Shown: positions 46,270-57,534 of the stretch, piece after piece
Layout of the letters: each line of letters opens with the position of its first letter
Numbering within the stretch: position 1 is the first letter of the stretch
Origin: Pocillopora verrucosa
Taxonomy: Eukaryota; Cnidaria; Anthozoa; Scleractinia; Pocilloporidae
NCBI RefSeq assembly: GCF_036669915.1
Contig: NC_089312.1
Location: 26,646,056-26,710,055, forward strand
DNA: 64,000 nucleotides
Direction of reading: 5' to 3'
The notes under the pieces: generated by a model
What the model was told of the DNA's origin: nothing
Databases searched by the model: none
What the model saw: the letters and a program-made list of their open reading frames with translations, nothing else
Made by a program: the position numbers and the translations under genes

Positions 46270-48866
46270 ATGGCTTCGTCGCTTCACCCCGTAAAGAAAA
46301 GAAACCAAAATCATACTCCTTCTCTGCATCAGAAATCAAGAATACCAGTCAGAATGACTCGCCTGAGCAGAGAGAATAAGAGAAGATCTTTGTCAGAGAA
46401 CGAGTCTGATAACAAAGCGCAGCTAAAACAGGTAAATTTGCATAACATCTATCACTTGAGGCCAGATTGCGAGACAAATGTTTTATAAACAAATGTCGTC
46501 AGTAAAGTATTTCATAATGACAACTGTCTCTCCTGGAGGACCTGAGACTTAACGTCGTGTTTGGCTGTTGTTTGCCATTTTTATGTGATTCCGAAATCGG
46601 TTTTCACGTGTCTTAGAAGAAAAGCGACTAAGTCGTGAACGGAATCACGTATCCTAATTGCGGTTATCACTCATTTATATCATGACTTCATTTCTGCCAG
46701 TTTTAACTATCATAGTTACAAAAGGATGACTAACTATCATCCACAAATTCAACAGCTGCAACAAAAACAACGCCTCTTTTGCTTAAATAAACAGGTCTGG
46801 AAAGATGAGGAAGAACCACGCGTCACGACTGAGGAACTTGAAACGTACCGAAAGATGACAAAAATTTTGCAGGCTGACCTGGAAGAGAGCCAAGTTGAGA
46901 TAAAGCGAATGCAGCTTAAGGAAGAATACAAAGAAAGAGAGCTGGCAAATTTAAAACGTGATTTCAAGAGAAAGGAGCGAAAATGGGAAGAAGGAAATGC
47001 ATTCGTGGAAAAGGTTATGGTGGAAAGAAGAGAGCTATTGGATGATGTTGATTACTTGGAGGAAAGCTTAAAGAACAGTCAAGAAAGGAATGAAGATCTG
47101 ATGTTTGAGGTTGATGAGCTGAAGATAACGATACAGGAAATGAACAGGGAGGAAGGGATGGAACACAGTCGCGATGGACGCGGACATCTACGCGAGGAAG
47201 TAGAGCTACTAAATGGATCCCAGGAGTTTAATGAACAGCGAATAGCTCTGTTAGAGAGTCAAGTGGAAGCGTTTAAAGCCGAAAGAGAAGAGTTCTTAGA
47301 TGATGTTGATTACTTGGAGGAATGTTTGAAAAACAGTCAAGAAAGAAATGAAGATCTGGTGTTTGAGGTTGATGAGCTGAAGATATCGATACAGGAAATG
47401 AAAAGGGAGTACATGATGGAACACGGTCGCGGTGGATGCGGGCATCTACGCGAGGAAGTAGAGTTACTAAATGGATCCCTAGAGTTGAACGAACAGCGAA
47501 TGGTTCTGTTAGATTACCAAGTGGACGTGCTGAAAGCAGAAAGAGAAGAGTTCTTTGATGATGTTGATTATCTGGAGGAATGTTTGAAAAACAGTAAAGA
47601 AAGAAATGAAGATCTCATGTTTGAGGTTGATGAGCTGAAGATAACGATACAGGAAATGAACAGGGAATATATGATGGAACATAGTCGCGGTGGATGTGGA
47701 AGTTCACGCGAGGAAGTAGAGTTACCTAATGGATCCCTGGTGTTGAATGAAGAGCAAGCAGTTTTGTTAGAGAACCAGTACCATGAGATAAAATGTGACA
47801 CCTCAAAGACTTCAATGGATCTCAAAGATGAAATTGCGAAGTTACAAAAGGAAAAATCCAAACTATCCTCGGCACTATCAAAGGCATCAGACGAAGAAAA
47901 CCAGTTGTATGAGTTAAAATTTGAAAACTCAAGGATCACAAGAACATTTGAAGATCATATAACAAGGTTAAGAAGAGAGAACTGCACTTTGACTGCCATA
48001 CTATTAATGGCTTGCGAAAAGGATGACCAGTTGACTGAACTGAAAGAAAAAGGAGAACTGAAGAAGCAAAAAGAGTGTGGTTCTTATCCAGAGAAAGAGC
48101 TCTACGTGAGAATTGGACATCAAGAGAATCAGATGGTAACCAGGAGAGAAAAAGCTGCTTTACATCAGATAATGTTTTTGGATGATGAAAGTGATGTGGC
48201 AGCCCGTAGTCAAGGAGACACTATGAATATATGGTCAGTTTTATTCCTTTTTGCCAGTATATTATAATATAGTTTTAGGTAAAGCTACAACTGTTTCAGA
48301 ATCTACCTTTTACTTCAATTTTTATCGCTGTTAACTCAAAAAGTTGACCGCATGAAGAAGTCTGAATGTTGAAAGGGGGTTGGTGGTAACAAGAAACTCG
48401 ACAAAGATTTTCGTTGGCGGATAGAGACGCTTTTGGCCCAACAATTTTTGTCTCGAGGATATTCCTTGGCGGTTCTACCACCAAGTTAAGTAGAAACGAG
48501 CAAACTTGAAAAATTTGGTGAATGTATAAACTTTCAAAATATGGGTCTGGGATCCTGAGGCACCCTAACACTAACGCCATAATAACGGGATAATTATAAC
48601 GCCTTACTTTTGAGGTATTTCTAAACTTTCGCCAACCTTTTCCCTGTCATCTATCAATGGATAATTTAGTGAAGTTAAATTTAATGAAAGTGTTTCTTTC
48701 CTCTCATTACAGGGTGAATGACTCCAGGATGGTGGAACGTTTTGAAACAAGGAGAGATCAACACTTCGACCGCGTCAGTATTACCGCTAAAGTTGACCTC
48801 ACCATGCGGAAACTCTCAGCACACGGATCACCTAATATCGTTTCGATCCTTCTCTGCAGTGTTTAA
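46270..48866 (+). CDS. Unrecognised coiled-coil protein with triplicated 86-residue segment
   Basis: Three exons (46270-46431, 46795-48233 and 48713-48866) give 584 residues. All junctions keep the frame: CAG|GTCTGG at phase 0, and ATATG|GTCAGT joined to G|GTGAATG, completing a tryptophan codon. The N-terminus is basic (HPVKKRNQNH, MTRLSRENKRRS). Most of exon 2 is charged coiled coil (EELETYRKMTKILQADLEES). Residues 131-388 are three 86-residue copies with the core DDVDYLEECLKNSQERNEDL, DELKITIQEM and GGCGHLREEVELLNGS. The C-terminus returns to non-coil sequence (MVERFETRRDQHFDRVSITA). I do not recognise the family; a cytoskeletal or centrosomal role would be a guess from coiled-coil character. 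Poly(A) signal at 49015-49020. Confidence 0.82.
47023..47796 (+). repeat. Three tandem 258-bp copies inside the coiled-coil gene
   Basis: Copies start at 47023, 47281 and 47539, exactly 258 bp (86 codons) apart. Sequence is close to identical between copies, including silent positions, for example GATGATGTTGATTACTTGGA then GGAATG. This is an in-frame tandem duplication within one exon. Confidence 0.95.
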
Positions 48867-51800
48867 AGTTTAGCAGAAGAACTATCAAAGCAACATATTT
48901 GCAAAGTGAAAGAAGTGTGACAATATAAGACATTTATTTTTGTCATTGAAATTTTTGTATGCAATTGAGATGATATTGAATTTTATTGTAGAGAAGGTAT
49001 GCTTACCTTCTATAAATAAATGAATGTATTTTCTAAGCATTCGTGCTTTGACATTAAGTGCAAATATATTAAAATGTTGTAAAAAGTTGTTAACTTTTGC
49101 TCTGCGTTAGGAAAGGGGATGGTACAGAATAGGTGAGGGAACAATCTTCTCATTACAACTCTCGGGCCCTTAGAGTCTCAGTGGACCTTCCTCAACCCCC
49201 TCCCCCTTCGCAATATTCGATTTGAATCTCTTCAATTTTGAATTAATTAAAGGGTGTTATCGTCCGGGTTCGACAGAGGGCCCAGATTCTTCTTTGTCTC
49301 ACGGTCCTGAGAGAGTGGACAACACCTCTCAATTTGAAGATGGAGCCCTAATTTGACGATGTTCCTTGCTCTATTCGATAAAATTCTTTTTCTTATGAAT
49401 AAACGAGAGAAAATCGGATGGCTTTAGTGCAATGATTATGGCCTGTCATGGTTGAGAAGTTTTTCGCCACTGTCCATTTGTTTTGCGCCTTTCCAAGTAA
49501 AAATGCTTTTCCATACTTGGTTTCCATTTGGTGCATGCTGCCATCATTGGAGGATCATAACGGGTGATTGCTTTTACGGAAAACGGTTAAAATTTTGGCA
49601 ATTTACGGCTAACGGTTAATATCTTTCCATTGTTGTCATCAGGGTAATGACAAAAAGGCTTTGACAAAACACAAACTCCTAATGCCCTTACTGACTTCCC
49701 TTCACGACCCCTCTAAAATTCACTGGAAATCATAATGAAATAGGGTCATAACCCTGATACCTTCATTATATACCACCACTGGTCGCCTCGAGAATTTTTA
49801 CCTGATAATCAAATGGTGGACTTTTGTTGAACTAAAGCATGGCCTGGGCACTACTACGTTACGAAAAACACCCGGTTTCTTACATTTCTATGTCGTAAAG
49901 CTTGCCATAACGGTTTCAAAGAACTACATATTCCCCAGGAAGCGGTGGACAAATTATATATTGCTGCATTTGCCACTCATTTGTCGGAAAAGACAATGAA
50001 ACGAAATGAACGTGCCACTTCAGGGAAATCGTGATCACCTTGCACCATCTTGGAAGTTTAAGGTGAACTTTTGCAAATATAATTTGTTCGTTTCTTCGCC
50101 AGGGAAAGATGTCAGTATCACCCCGTCCCAAAGCTAATGGATTGTTTTCGCCATTGTTTTCTTTATCCAAGAACTGAATTCATCATGAAGTATGAGGTTG
50201 TGCGGAATTAATACCGGCGTCACGGAGAATTCGGATACCCCAGTCGAAATCCCCCAGCGGACATAAACCCCTGGGCTCAAATCTCCTGGCGGGTATGGAC
50301 CCCCGAAATCCCCAGGTGGTTATGGACCCCTGTCGCTGATTTAGACCCCCCCTTACAAAACTTTTGTTTTACAGTTTTCTCTCTATCTTGAATTTATCTG
50401 GTTTTTTTAGTGCAAACTCTTTGTCAATGCTCCTTGGAGACAGTGAGTGATCAAAACAAACGTATTTTTTTATTTAATGTTTTCTACTTAATGACAGTCA
50501 TCTGTATGGTTTATCGTAGAAATATGACTTTCTTTGTTTTCGCAAAATACGACGTTCAATCGATCATTACTAAATCTTAACTTTACATTCTAAATCACTC
50601 GAACTCTGGAAACGATTCGAAGAAGCTACATTCCAAACAAAGTACCAAATGCTCGTTCATTAAATGTACTTTGATCGTAAGAAACTTGCGAAGGGCCATT
50701 TCCAACTGCTAGATCGTGCGCTAACCAGATCACAGCATTAGGGTATGTATTTCGAACCAACCAGATCGCAGCAATAATAATCTAGCACAAACCAGCTCAG
50801 ATCACAGCATTACGGGTAGGTATCTCGCACTAGTCAGATCACAGCATCAGGGTAGGCATCACGCACCAATCAGATCACAGAATTAGGGCAGGTATCTCGC
50901 ACCAATCAGATCACAGCAATAGCGTATGTATCTCTCACCAAACGGATCACAGCAATAGGGTATCTTTGACATGCATTTCGGTCCAATCAGAGTGTCAGGG
51001 TATTGTGCCTTTTGCCAATTATGTCATGGAATAAGGGTGCGGCAAAATAATGGAATGGAATTATCCAAACATTTAAACTCAGTAAGAATGTCATTAACGA
51101 AGAGTTTTGAGCTCATCTATCCAGTGCAATGGTTATGTCCTCCGTGAGGACCTCGTTGTTGTGATCTGTCGAGATAAGAAAGGTGTGAAGGGAACTGTTC
51201 TACCATTTAGAAGTTAAAAGGTGTTTTTTGTACCACTCCTTTTCTTACAACGCACACGCTGTCAGCCATCAGCGTCACACTAGGAAAATCGTTCGCATCT
51301 TGGAACCGGTAATGTCTGCGGACAAATATCTAAGCATATTTTCGCGCCAAATGGAGGCTATTTTTTATACGTGTGTGCGTAGGTGAGGGAGCAAAGAAAA
51401 AAAAACAAGAAGTAAAGCTTAAAAAGTTAAAAAAGAGATTAATTTCCAACGTCAGACAATCATTTACATCTTTGAAAGAAGTTCCGAAAACTCTCTCAGT
51501 TTACCTGCACAACGACAATAATGGTATATTTCGATATAGGTTTGTACTTGCTTTTCATTTTAAAAATGTTATTTACAATAATCCTTCAATTGTTTGTTCT
51601 TCAGCTCATTGGTTACATGAGCCTTCGGTTTTTCTTTGTCAGGCTCTTCAAGTTTGTGTTGGAAGGAAAAAGATGGAAGTGTGTTTAATTGAGAAATCTT
51701 TATTTAATAAAAAAACCAATCTTATTCTCTTATTCTTAGAATTCACTTGCAAGCAATAAAAGCTAACCCGTTTACACGTCTAGGAACAAATAAAACTAAT

Positions 51801-52518
51801 TCTTCTTCCAAGGGCAAAACAGGTAAGAAAATTACCGCTCGTTTAAAGAAACTACGGAAAAAAAAGCAACCTCAAGACTGAAGTCTTTTGGTAGAGAAAC
51901 GTGACGTTTCCTCGCCCCTATAAGGTGAAAATAAGGAGCGGAAGAGAAATTTCCGAATTCAGCTCGCCAAATATTTTCACAGCCGCTGTTTTCCGTCTTA
52001 AATCTTAAACGATAGAGGCTGCAAAGTCGCTATTGAACCTTGGTTAACCGGAAATGAAATAGCGAAGAAAGGAAAAAAATACATCGATGTCGTGTCATCA
52101 CTAATACGTCCAAATACATCGATTTTGGTTGAAGTGTCTCGACTCAGTCGCCTTGATATACGAATCTAAAACAACAATATTTGTTGTTTTATAACTGTGC
52201 ATGTCTCCTATACAGTCTAAAGAATACAGTATAAAGCACTTAGCACATTTCTGGTTCAAGAACGGAACTATGCCAAACACATAAAGAAGACAAAGCGTCA
52301 ATTGTGCGTCACAGCACCAAACTAGCTAATAAAAGTATAAATTCATTATTTTCACTACTCGCCAAGGGTAGTTAATACGACCGTGTTCTTTTATCAATGC
52401 CATGCGTCTAACTAAAGACACATTTTTCACACAGTTAGCATTCCTTGACGTAGGCTTTGATAAGCTCTTTAAGTTACAAGAGGCTTTTGCTATTAGCTGC
52501 ATCTACCGTTCGTCAAAT
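48867..52518. other. Intergenic region, no gene recognised
   Basis: Two convergent genes end here (the coiled-coil gene and the CaaX-tail gene). It holds a 36-bp minisatellite (50726-50975) and an irregular region of C-rich words (about 50225-50345, ACCCCCGAAATCCCCAGG type). A lysine-rich open frame at 51373-51759 has no recognisable similarity and I do not call it. Confidence 0.45.
50726..50975. repeat. 36-bp minisatellite, seven copies
   Basis: CAGATCACAGCAATAGGGTA followed by GGTATCTCGCACCAAT is repeated at 50726, 50762, 50798, 50835, 50871, 50907 and 50943, with one 37-bp step. There are no unique spacers between the copies, so it is a tandem minisatellite. Confidence 0.93.
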
Positions 52519-55500
52519 TTACATCACTGAGCAACACTTGCATTGTGGCGATGAAAGCCCACCTTTCTTCGCTTTTGTACTTTTCTTTTCTTCTCCTGCC
52601 GTCTCAGGCGTTAACAGCATTAGCACAGGTAATGTTTCATCAGCACCTTCTTCCTTCTCCATCGAATCGGCAACTTGAGGTTGTGCCTCTCCCAGAGAAT
52701 CCGGAATAAGCTTCTCTTCATAGGGAATATCTGTATAAGGTTCCATCTCAGATTCGTCTCCGCCCTGTGTTCTGTTTGGCAGCGAAGACTCCTTAACTTT
52801 CCGAGGACTTTCCATCACGTTAAACTGCTCCTGAGACTCAAGAATTCCACGATCCTCCGATGCAGCCAAAGGTGCAGAACCTTCGCTTTCTTTCTCGGGT
52901 AATATTTCGGGAGCTGAGAGCCTCTTCCGAAGCACGTAACGGATTAATTCCACCTCACCATCCATGTTCCCCTCATGAAACTGCTTGGTATAAGAAGTTG
53001 AGGAGAGCATTTCTTCTGTTGTGACCGTGTCAGGAAGAGAATTAGTTGAACTGCTGGCTGCCTCGAAAGTCTTTTTCTCGTAAACCGTTTTGGTTACAAT
53101 GGTTTCACTGTCGTTTGCAGATTGCTCATCAGTACTTTCTATTGACGTTACAACCGATGTTGTGGTCGTGATGAATTCGGTCGGCTTAGTGTCTTGCCAA
53201 TTTTTGTTTACTGCTTGCTTGCTGTGTGCCACGTCAAATTCCTTTTGTTTTTGTTCTTCCTCTCCCTCTAGCACTAAAAGATCAGGATAAAACTCAACTT
53301 CATTCTTCTGTACAACAGGGGCAGCTATTTCTTTTACGGAGTCCTCGCCTTCCTTCCTTTTCTCTACTTGAGGTATGTCTAACACAACAACCGACGGAGG
53401 CTCGTCCTTAGAAAAGCATTCTGTTTCTTGGGTGTCACCTTCCTGCTCGTCATAAAAAGCATGAGAAACGGGTTTCTTTTGAACTATAACTGTAACAACT
53501 TCGTCGACAATGTCTTGCTTTTCTTGTGTATCAGGATACGTTTCTTGGAATTGTTCTCCAAAGATTTCAGGATCAAGGGGCGACCCCATGTTGAGTGAAG
53601 CTCCCCTCTTCTCAATCTTGAAGACTGCCTCTTCCTCGACGGGTTCTTTGTCGCTAGTTGGTGCTAATTCCACTTCTTTACTGTATGGTTGTCCTGAAGA
53701 TGGCTTTTCGATTATCGATTCAATATTACTGAGCAAGGACTCCACCGTGGCTTTGTTGTCTTCCTCTGCCACGTCTACGAACTCATCACCAGGAGTTTCA
53801 TGATCGAGCAGCACCTTTGGCTGAGTTGAAGCAGTTTTCCTCTCTACCACTACAAGCTGCGCTTCTGTGACTGGTTCTTCTTGTTCTGTTGGCTTTTCTT
53901 TTGTCAGAATTTGTAGGGCGTCTTCCACTGGTTTCTTTCCTTCGTCGTCCCTACCGTCGAACACCGCTTCCAGATCTTTAATGTCCATTTCTTCGTCTTT
54001 TTTAGGTTCCCCTGGTAGTTCGGGTGAAATAACATCACCATTTTTTTGCTTTACCGGTTCTTCAGCCTCTTCTAAAATAGGATGGAACGAGAGCGACCGA
54101 GGCTCCGACTCTACTACAGTGGTGGATGCTTCTTCTACTGGTTCCTGAATGTCGTTGCTTTCTCCTTCGCCATACAAGTGCTCCATGTGAAGTGACACAG
54201 GCCTCTTTTCCACAACCTCGAGAGAAGCCTCTTCTATTGTTTGCCTAACTTTATCGTTTTCCCCGTGATCAAAAGTGGGTTCCAAGTTAAGGGATGCAGG
54301 CTGCTTCTGTACAACAAGGGGTAATTCCTCGAAAATTACACCTCCTGTTTCATAAGCTTTTGTCGTTGGTTGAGTCTCTTCTCTTTGGTCTTTTTCTCGC
54401 TTGATTGTGACTAGTTCATCCCCGATGTCTTCAGACTTGTCTTCATTGCTCTTGATCTCAACCTCAACCTTCTCTTCTAACATGGGATGATAACAGAACA
54501 ATCGCGGCTCTGATTCTACTGCAACAGAGGAGGCTTCTTCTATTGGTTCTGGGGCCTCATTGCCTTCGCCGTCGTCAAACAAATGCTCCATGTGAAGTGA
54601 GACGGGCCTTTTTTCCACAACGTCGGGAGAAGCCTCCTCTACAGTTTTCCTGACCTCATCGTTTTCCTCGAGTACAAATGCAGCTTCCATGTGAAGTGAT
54701 GCTGGTCGTTTTTCTACAACAAGGGGTAATTCCTCTGTTATCTCGTCCTTTGTCTTCAACTTTGTCATTTCTGCTGTCTCTTTTACGGCGCCTTTTTCGT
54801 ATTTGATATCAATCAATTCATTACCGTCGTTCACGGTCTGGTCATCATCTTTTTCTTCAACCCTCTCTTCGAGCATCGAGTGATAAAAGAACAGTCGCGG
54901 CTCTGATTCCACTGCAAAAGTCGAAGCTTCTTCAATTGGTTCTGGATCATCGGTGCTTTCTCCTTCATCAAACAAGTGCTCCATATGAAGTGACACGGGC
55001 CTTTTTTCTACAACTTCGGGGGAGGCTTCCTCTATTGTTTGCTTCACTTCATGGTTTTCCTCGAGCTTAAAGGCAGCTTCCATGCAGGGAGGTACAGGTG
55101 GTTTTTCTATAACAATGTGTGGTTCCTCTGATATTTCGTTCCCTGTATCTATTGATTTTATCACTTCCGCGGTTTCTTTTCCTTTGCCATTTTCGAACTT
55201 AATTGCGACTAGTTCATTCCCAATGTCTACAGAATTATCATCGTCATCCTCATTCCCAACTTGATCTTCAACCTTCTCTTCTAACATCGCATGATAACAC
55301 AAAAATCGTGGCTCTGATTCCACTGCGACAGTCGAAGCTTCTTTAATTGGTTCTCGGACCTCAGTGCTTTCATATTCATCAAATAAGTGCTCCATGTGAA
55401 GTGACGAGGGCCTCTTTTCTACAACCTCGGGAGAAGCCTCCTCCACTGTTTGCCTGACCTCATCGTTTTCCTCGAACTCAAATGCAGCTTCCATGTGAAG

Positions 55501-57534
55501 TGATACAGGTCGTTTTTCTACAACATGGGGTGGTTCCTCTGATATTTCGTCCTTTGTGTCTAAAGATTTTGTCATTTCCGCAGTCTCATTTCCGGCGCCT
55601 TTTTCGAATTTGATATCGACTAGTACATCCCCAGCTTCCACAGAATTTTCATCATCTTTTTCTTCGACCTTCTCTTCTAACATAGTGTGATAAACGAACA
55701 TTTGCGGCTTCGATTCCACTGCGACAGTCGACTCTTCTTTTATCGGTTCTCGAACCTCAGTGTTTTCACCTTCACCAAACAAGTGCTCCACCTGGAGTGA
55801 CACGGGCCTCTTTACTACAACCTCGGGGGAAACCTCCGCGATTGGTTGCCTGTCCTTATCGCTTTCCTCATTCTCAAATACAGCTTCCATGTGAAATGAT
55901 ACAGGCCGTTTATCCACAACGAAGGGCAATTCTTCCGCTATAACCTCCCTGGAATCAGAATAATTTTTCGTTTCCAAGTCTTTTTCAGGCTCCGTGTCTA
56001 TTGATTCCCCTTTGACCTCCAAAAAACTGTCATGAAAGTTATCCTCCTCTTCAACTTTATCAACACTCTCTTCTAACATTGAATGGTAATAGATCGACCG
56101 TGGCTCTGATTCTACTGCAACTTCAGAGGCTTCTTTTATCGGCTCTTGAACTTCGGTGCGGTCTTCCTCACTGAACATCTGTTCCATGTGAATAGATACA
56201 GGCCTCCTCTCAATGACCTCAGGAGAATCTTCATTAATTATTTGCTTTACTTCTTCCATGCTAAGCGACGAAGGCTTCTTCTCTACCTCCTCAGCAGATA
56301 TCTCCACCTTTTTCTCTCTAGTGCCTTCTTCCTCCTCGTGGTCAAACACAGCCTCCAAATGCAGAGATGGCGGCCGCTTATCTACAACAGAAGGAGATTC
56401 TTCCTCTATAACACTCATCGTGTCCGCAGCTTCAGTCTCGGTTTCCTGATCCTTTTGGGACTCCATAACAATCGATTCTTTATCTATTTGAACAATATCC
56501 ACATCAACCTTTGCATCGCCTTCTACTGTTTCGACTCTCTCTACCAGCAGAGGGTGGTAATGGGATGATCGTGGTTCTGATTCCTTTGCTACGAGGGAAA
56601 CTTCCTCTGATGGTTCCCGAAGTTCACTACTCTCATTTTCATTCGATACTTGCGACAATTGACGTGACCCAGGGAGCTCTTTGATGATTTCGGGTGCACT
56701 CTCCAAGGTAAACTGTCGGACCCCGTTAATTACTCCCTCATCAAGAACAGCTTCCACAAGCGGTAACGTGGGTTTATTTTCCAAAATAATCATGGAATCT
56801 TTATCGATAGGATCTTTCTCATTTCCTCCTTGGACGCTCTCCACTACTTCAGAATTACTCTTCATGGAAAGTAGTTCTGGGTTATTTTTCTCTGTTACGT
56901 TTACATTATCTTCGATGAATTCTCTGCTCTCCAAAGTAACACCATTAACTGTTATTGATTCAGTGTGGTAAGTAATGGTTTTCTTTTTAACGACAACAGC
57001 TGAATTTTCTTGAAGAAGATTATTAGTCGTTTGCTTCTCGTTTCTCTCAGATGACAATTCCTTCATTTTGTTTTCTCGTTCTTGTTCTCGTTCTTCTTGC
57101 TCTTCGTCTTCTTCATTTAGACTATAGGGAATTTCTATCTTCGTCCCTGATCGATCAACGCGCCTTGAAAAAGTTGTAGCAGTGGTTGTTGTTACTGTTA
57201 GTCCACCTTCTCCAGTTCCAATTTCATTAAATTCTTCATGTTGTAAGTTGTGAGAGCCCTCGCTAGGAGCTAATTCATCTTCGTCCTCGAGATCGAAAAA
57301 ACCATAGTTAACCAGTCCGTCGCTCTTAGGTCCATTAAAAATCACTATATTCTTATCATTTAAAGCCTCTTCTTCATCCTCCTCGAGAGAATTTCCTCCA
57401 TTTGGCTCATCATGTTCTTGGCACTGCGTTTCGTTTTGGTCAACATCACTTTGACCATTTCCATCGATTGACGAAATACTCACATGGGGAGTTATTGAGC
57501 CACTGTTTTCCAATGACAAGGCTTTTTCCTCCAT
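52519..57534 (-). CDS. Giant acidic repeat protein with CaaX box, paralemmin-like C-terminus
   Basis: A single frame of 1671 residues. The C-terminus reads PQCKCCSVM: a CaaX box (CSVM, farnesyl-type) preceded by cysteines that could be palmitoylated, as in the paralemmin family of plasma-membrane proteins. The body is very acidic and mostly disordered in composition. It has about six repeats of 390-415 bp in which a KRPVSLHMEHLFDEGES-type block, a VAVESEPRLFCYHPMLEEKV block and an EISEEPPLVVEKRP block alternate. N-terminal features are NIVIFNGPKSDGLVNYGFFD and a short charged coil (EEDEEQEEREQERENKMKEL). ATG 57532-57534 is preceded by an in-frame TAG 12 bases upstream, and a good acceptor near 57576 suggests a non-coding first exon. 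The classical paralemmin N-terminal coiled coil was not found, so the family assignment rests on the tail and overall composition. Confidence 0.62.
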   Translation of the reverse strand: MEEKALSLENSGSITPHVSISSIDGNGQSDVDQNETQCQEHDEPNGGNSLEEDEEEALNDKNIVIFNGPKSDGLVNYGFFDLEDEDELAPSEGSHNLQHEEFNEIGTGEGGLTVTTTTATTFSRRVDRSGTKIEIPYSLNEEDEEQEEREQERENKMKELSSERNEKQTTNNLLQENSAVVVKKKTITYHTESITVNGVTLESREFIEDNVNVTEKNNPELLSMKSNSEVVESVQGGNEKDPIDKDSMIILENKPTLPLVEAVLDEGVINGVRQFTLESAPEIIKELPGSRQLSQVSNENESSELREPSEEVSLVAKESEPRSSHYHPLLVERVETVEGDAKVDVDIVQIDKESIVMESQKDQETETEAADTMSVIEEESPSVVDKRPPSLHLEAVFDHEEEEGTREKKVEISAEEVEKKPSSLSMEEVKQIINEDSPEVIERRPVSIHMEQMFSEEDRTEVQEPIKEASEVAVESEPRSIYYHSMLEESVDKVEEEDNFHDSFLEVKGESIDTEPEKDLETKNYSDSREVIAEELPFVVDKRPVSFHMEAVFENEESDKDRQPIAEVSPEVVVKRPVSLQVEHLFGEGENTEVREPIKEESTVAVESKPQMFVYHTMLEEKVEEKDDENSVEAGDVLVDIKFEKGAGNETAEMTKSLDTKDEISEEPPHVVEKRPVSLHMEAAFEFEENDEVRQTVEEASPEVVEKRPSSLHMEHLFDEYESTEVREPIKEASTVAVESEPRFLCYHAMLEEKVEDQVGNEDDDDNSVDIGNELVAIKFENGKGKETAEVIKSIDTGNEISEEPHIVIEKPPVPPCMEAAFKLEENHEVKQTIEEASPEVVEKRPVSLHMEHLFDEGESTDDPEPIEEASTFAVESEPRLFFYHSMLEERVEEKDDDQTVNDGNELIDIKYEKGAVKETAEMTKLKTKDEITEELPLVVEKRPASLHMEAAFVLEENDEVRKTVEEASPDVVEKRPVSLHMEHLFDDGEGNEAPEPIEEASSVAVESEPRLFCYHPMLEEKVEVEIKSNEDKSEDIGDELVTIKREKDQREETQPTTKAYETGGVIFEELPLVVQKQPASLNLEPTFDHGENDKVRQTIEEASLEVVEKRPVSLHMEHLYGEGESNDIQEPVEEASTTVVESEPRSLSFHPILEEAEEPVKQKNGDVISPELPGEPKKDEEMDIKDLEAVFDGRDDEGKKPVEDALQILTKEKPTEQEEPVTEAQLVVVERKTASTQPKVLLDHETPGDEFVDVAEEDNKATVESLLSNIESIIEKPSSGQPYSKEVELAPTSDKEPVEEEAVFKIEKRGASLNMGSPLDPEIFGEQFQETYPDTQEKQDIVDEVVTVIVQKKPVSHAFYDEQEGDTQETECFSKDEPPSVVVLDIPQVEKRKEGEDSVKEIAAPVVQKNEVEFYPDLLVLEGEEEQKQKEFDVAHSKQAVNKNWQDTKPTEFITTTTSVVTSIESTDEQSANDSETIVTKTVYEKKTFEAASSSTNSLPDTVTTEEMLSSTSYTKQFHEGNMDGEVELIRYVLRKRLSAPEILPEKESEGSAPLAASEDRGILESQEQFNVMESPRKVKESSLPNRTQGGDESEMEPYTDIPYEEKLIPDSLGEAQPQVADSMEKEEGADETLPVLMLLTPETAGEEKKSTKAKKGGLSSPQCKCCSVM
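54060..56590 (-). repeat. Coding repeats of about 400 bp in the CaaX-tail protein
   Basis: VESEPR blocks lie at about 54098, 54506, 54893, 55307, 55700, 56100 and 56568, and the HMEHLF-type blocks lie near 54180, 54588, 54978, 55392, 55787 and 56187. Spacing of about 390-415 bp shows an internally duplicated unit. Lengths vary in multiples of three and the frame is never broken. Confidence 0.88.

Noticed and set aside
48296-48580. 94-codon minus-strand frame in intron 2 of the coiled-coil gene
   Set aside because: Intronic, no similarity recognised, and the surrounding exon join is clean without it.
50726-50975. Regular 36-bp repeats, superficially CRISPR-like
   Set aside because: Copies are directly adjacent with no unique spacers, and the genome is eukaryotic.
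51373-51759. 128-codon lysine-rich plus-strand frame
   Set aside because: No known domain and no convincing start or splice context.
53510-56971. Several plus-strand frames rich in serine and phenylalanine
   Set aside because: Shadows of the acidic repeat protein on the opposite strand.
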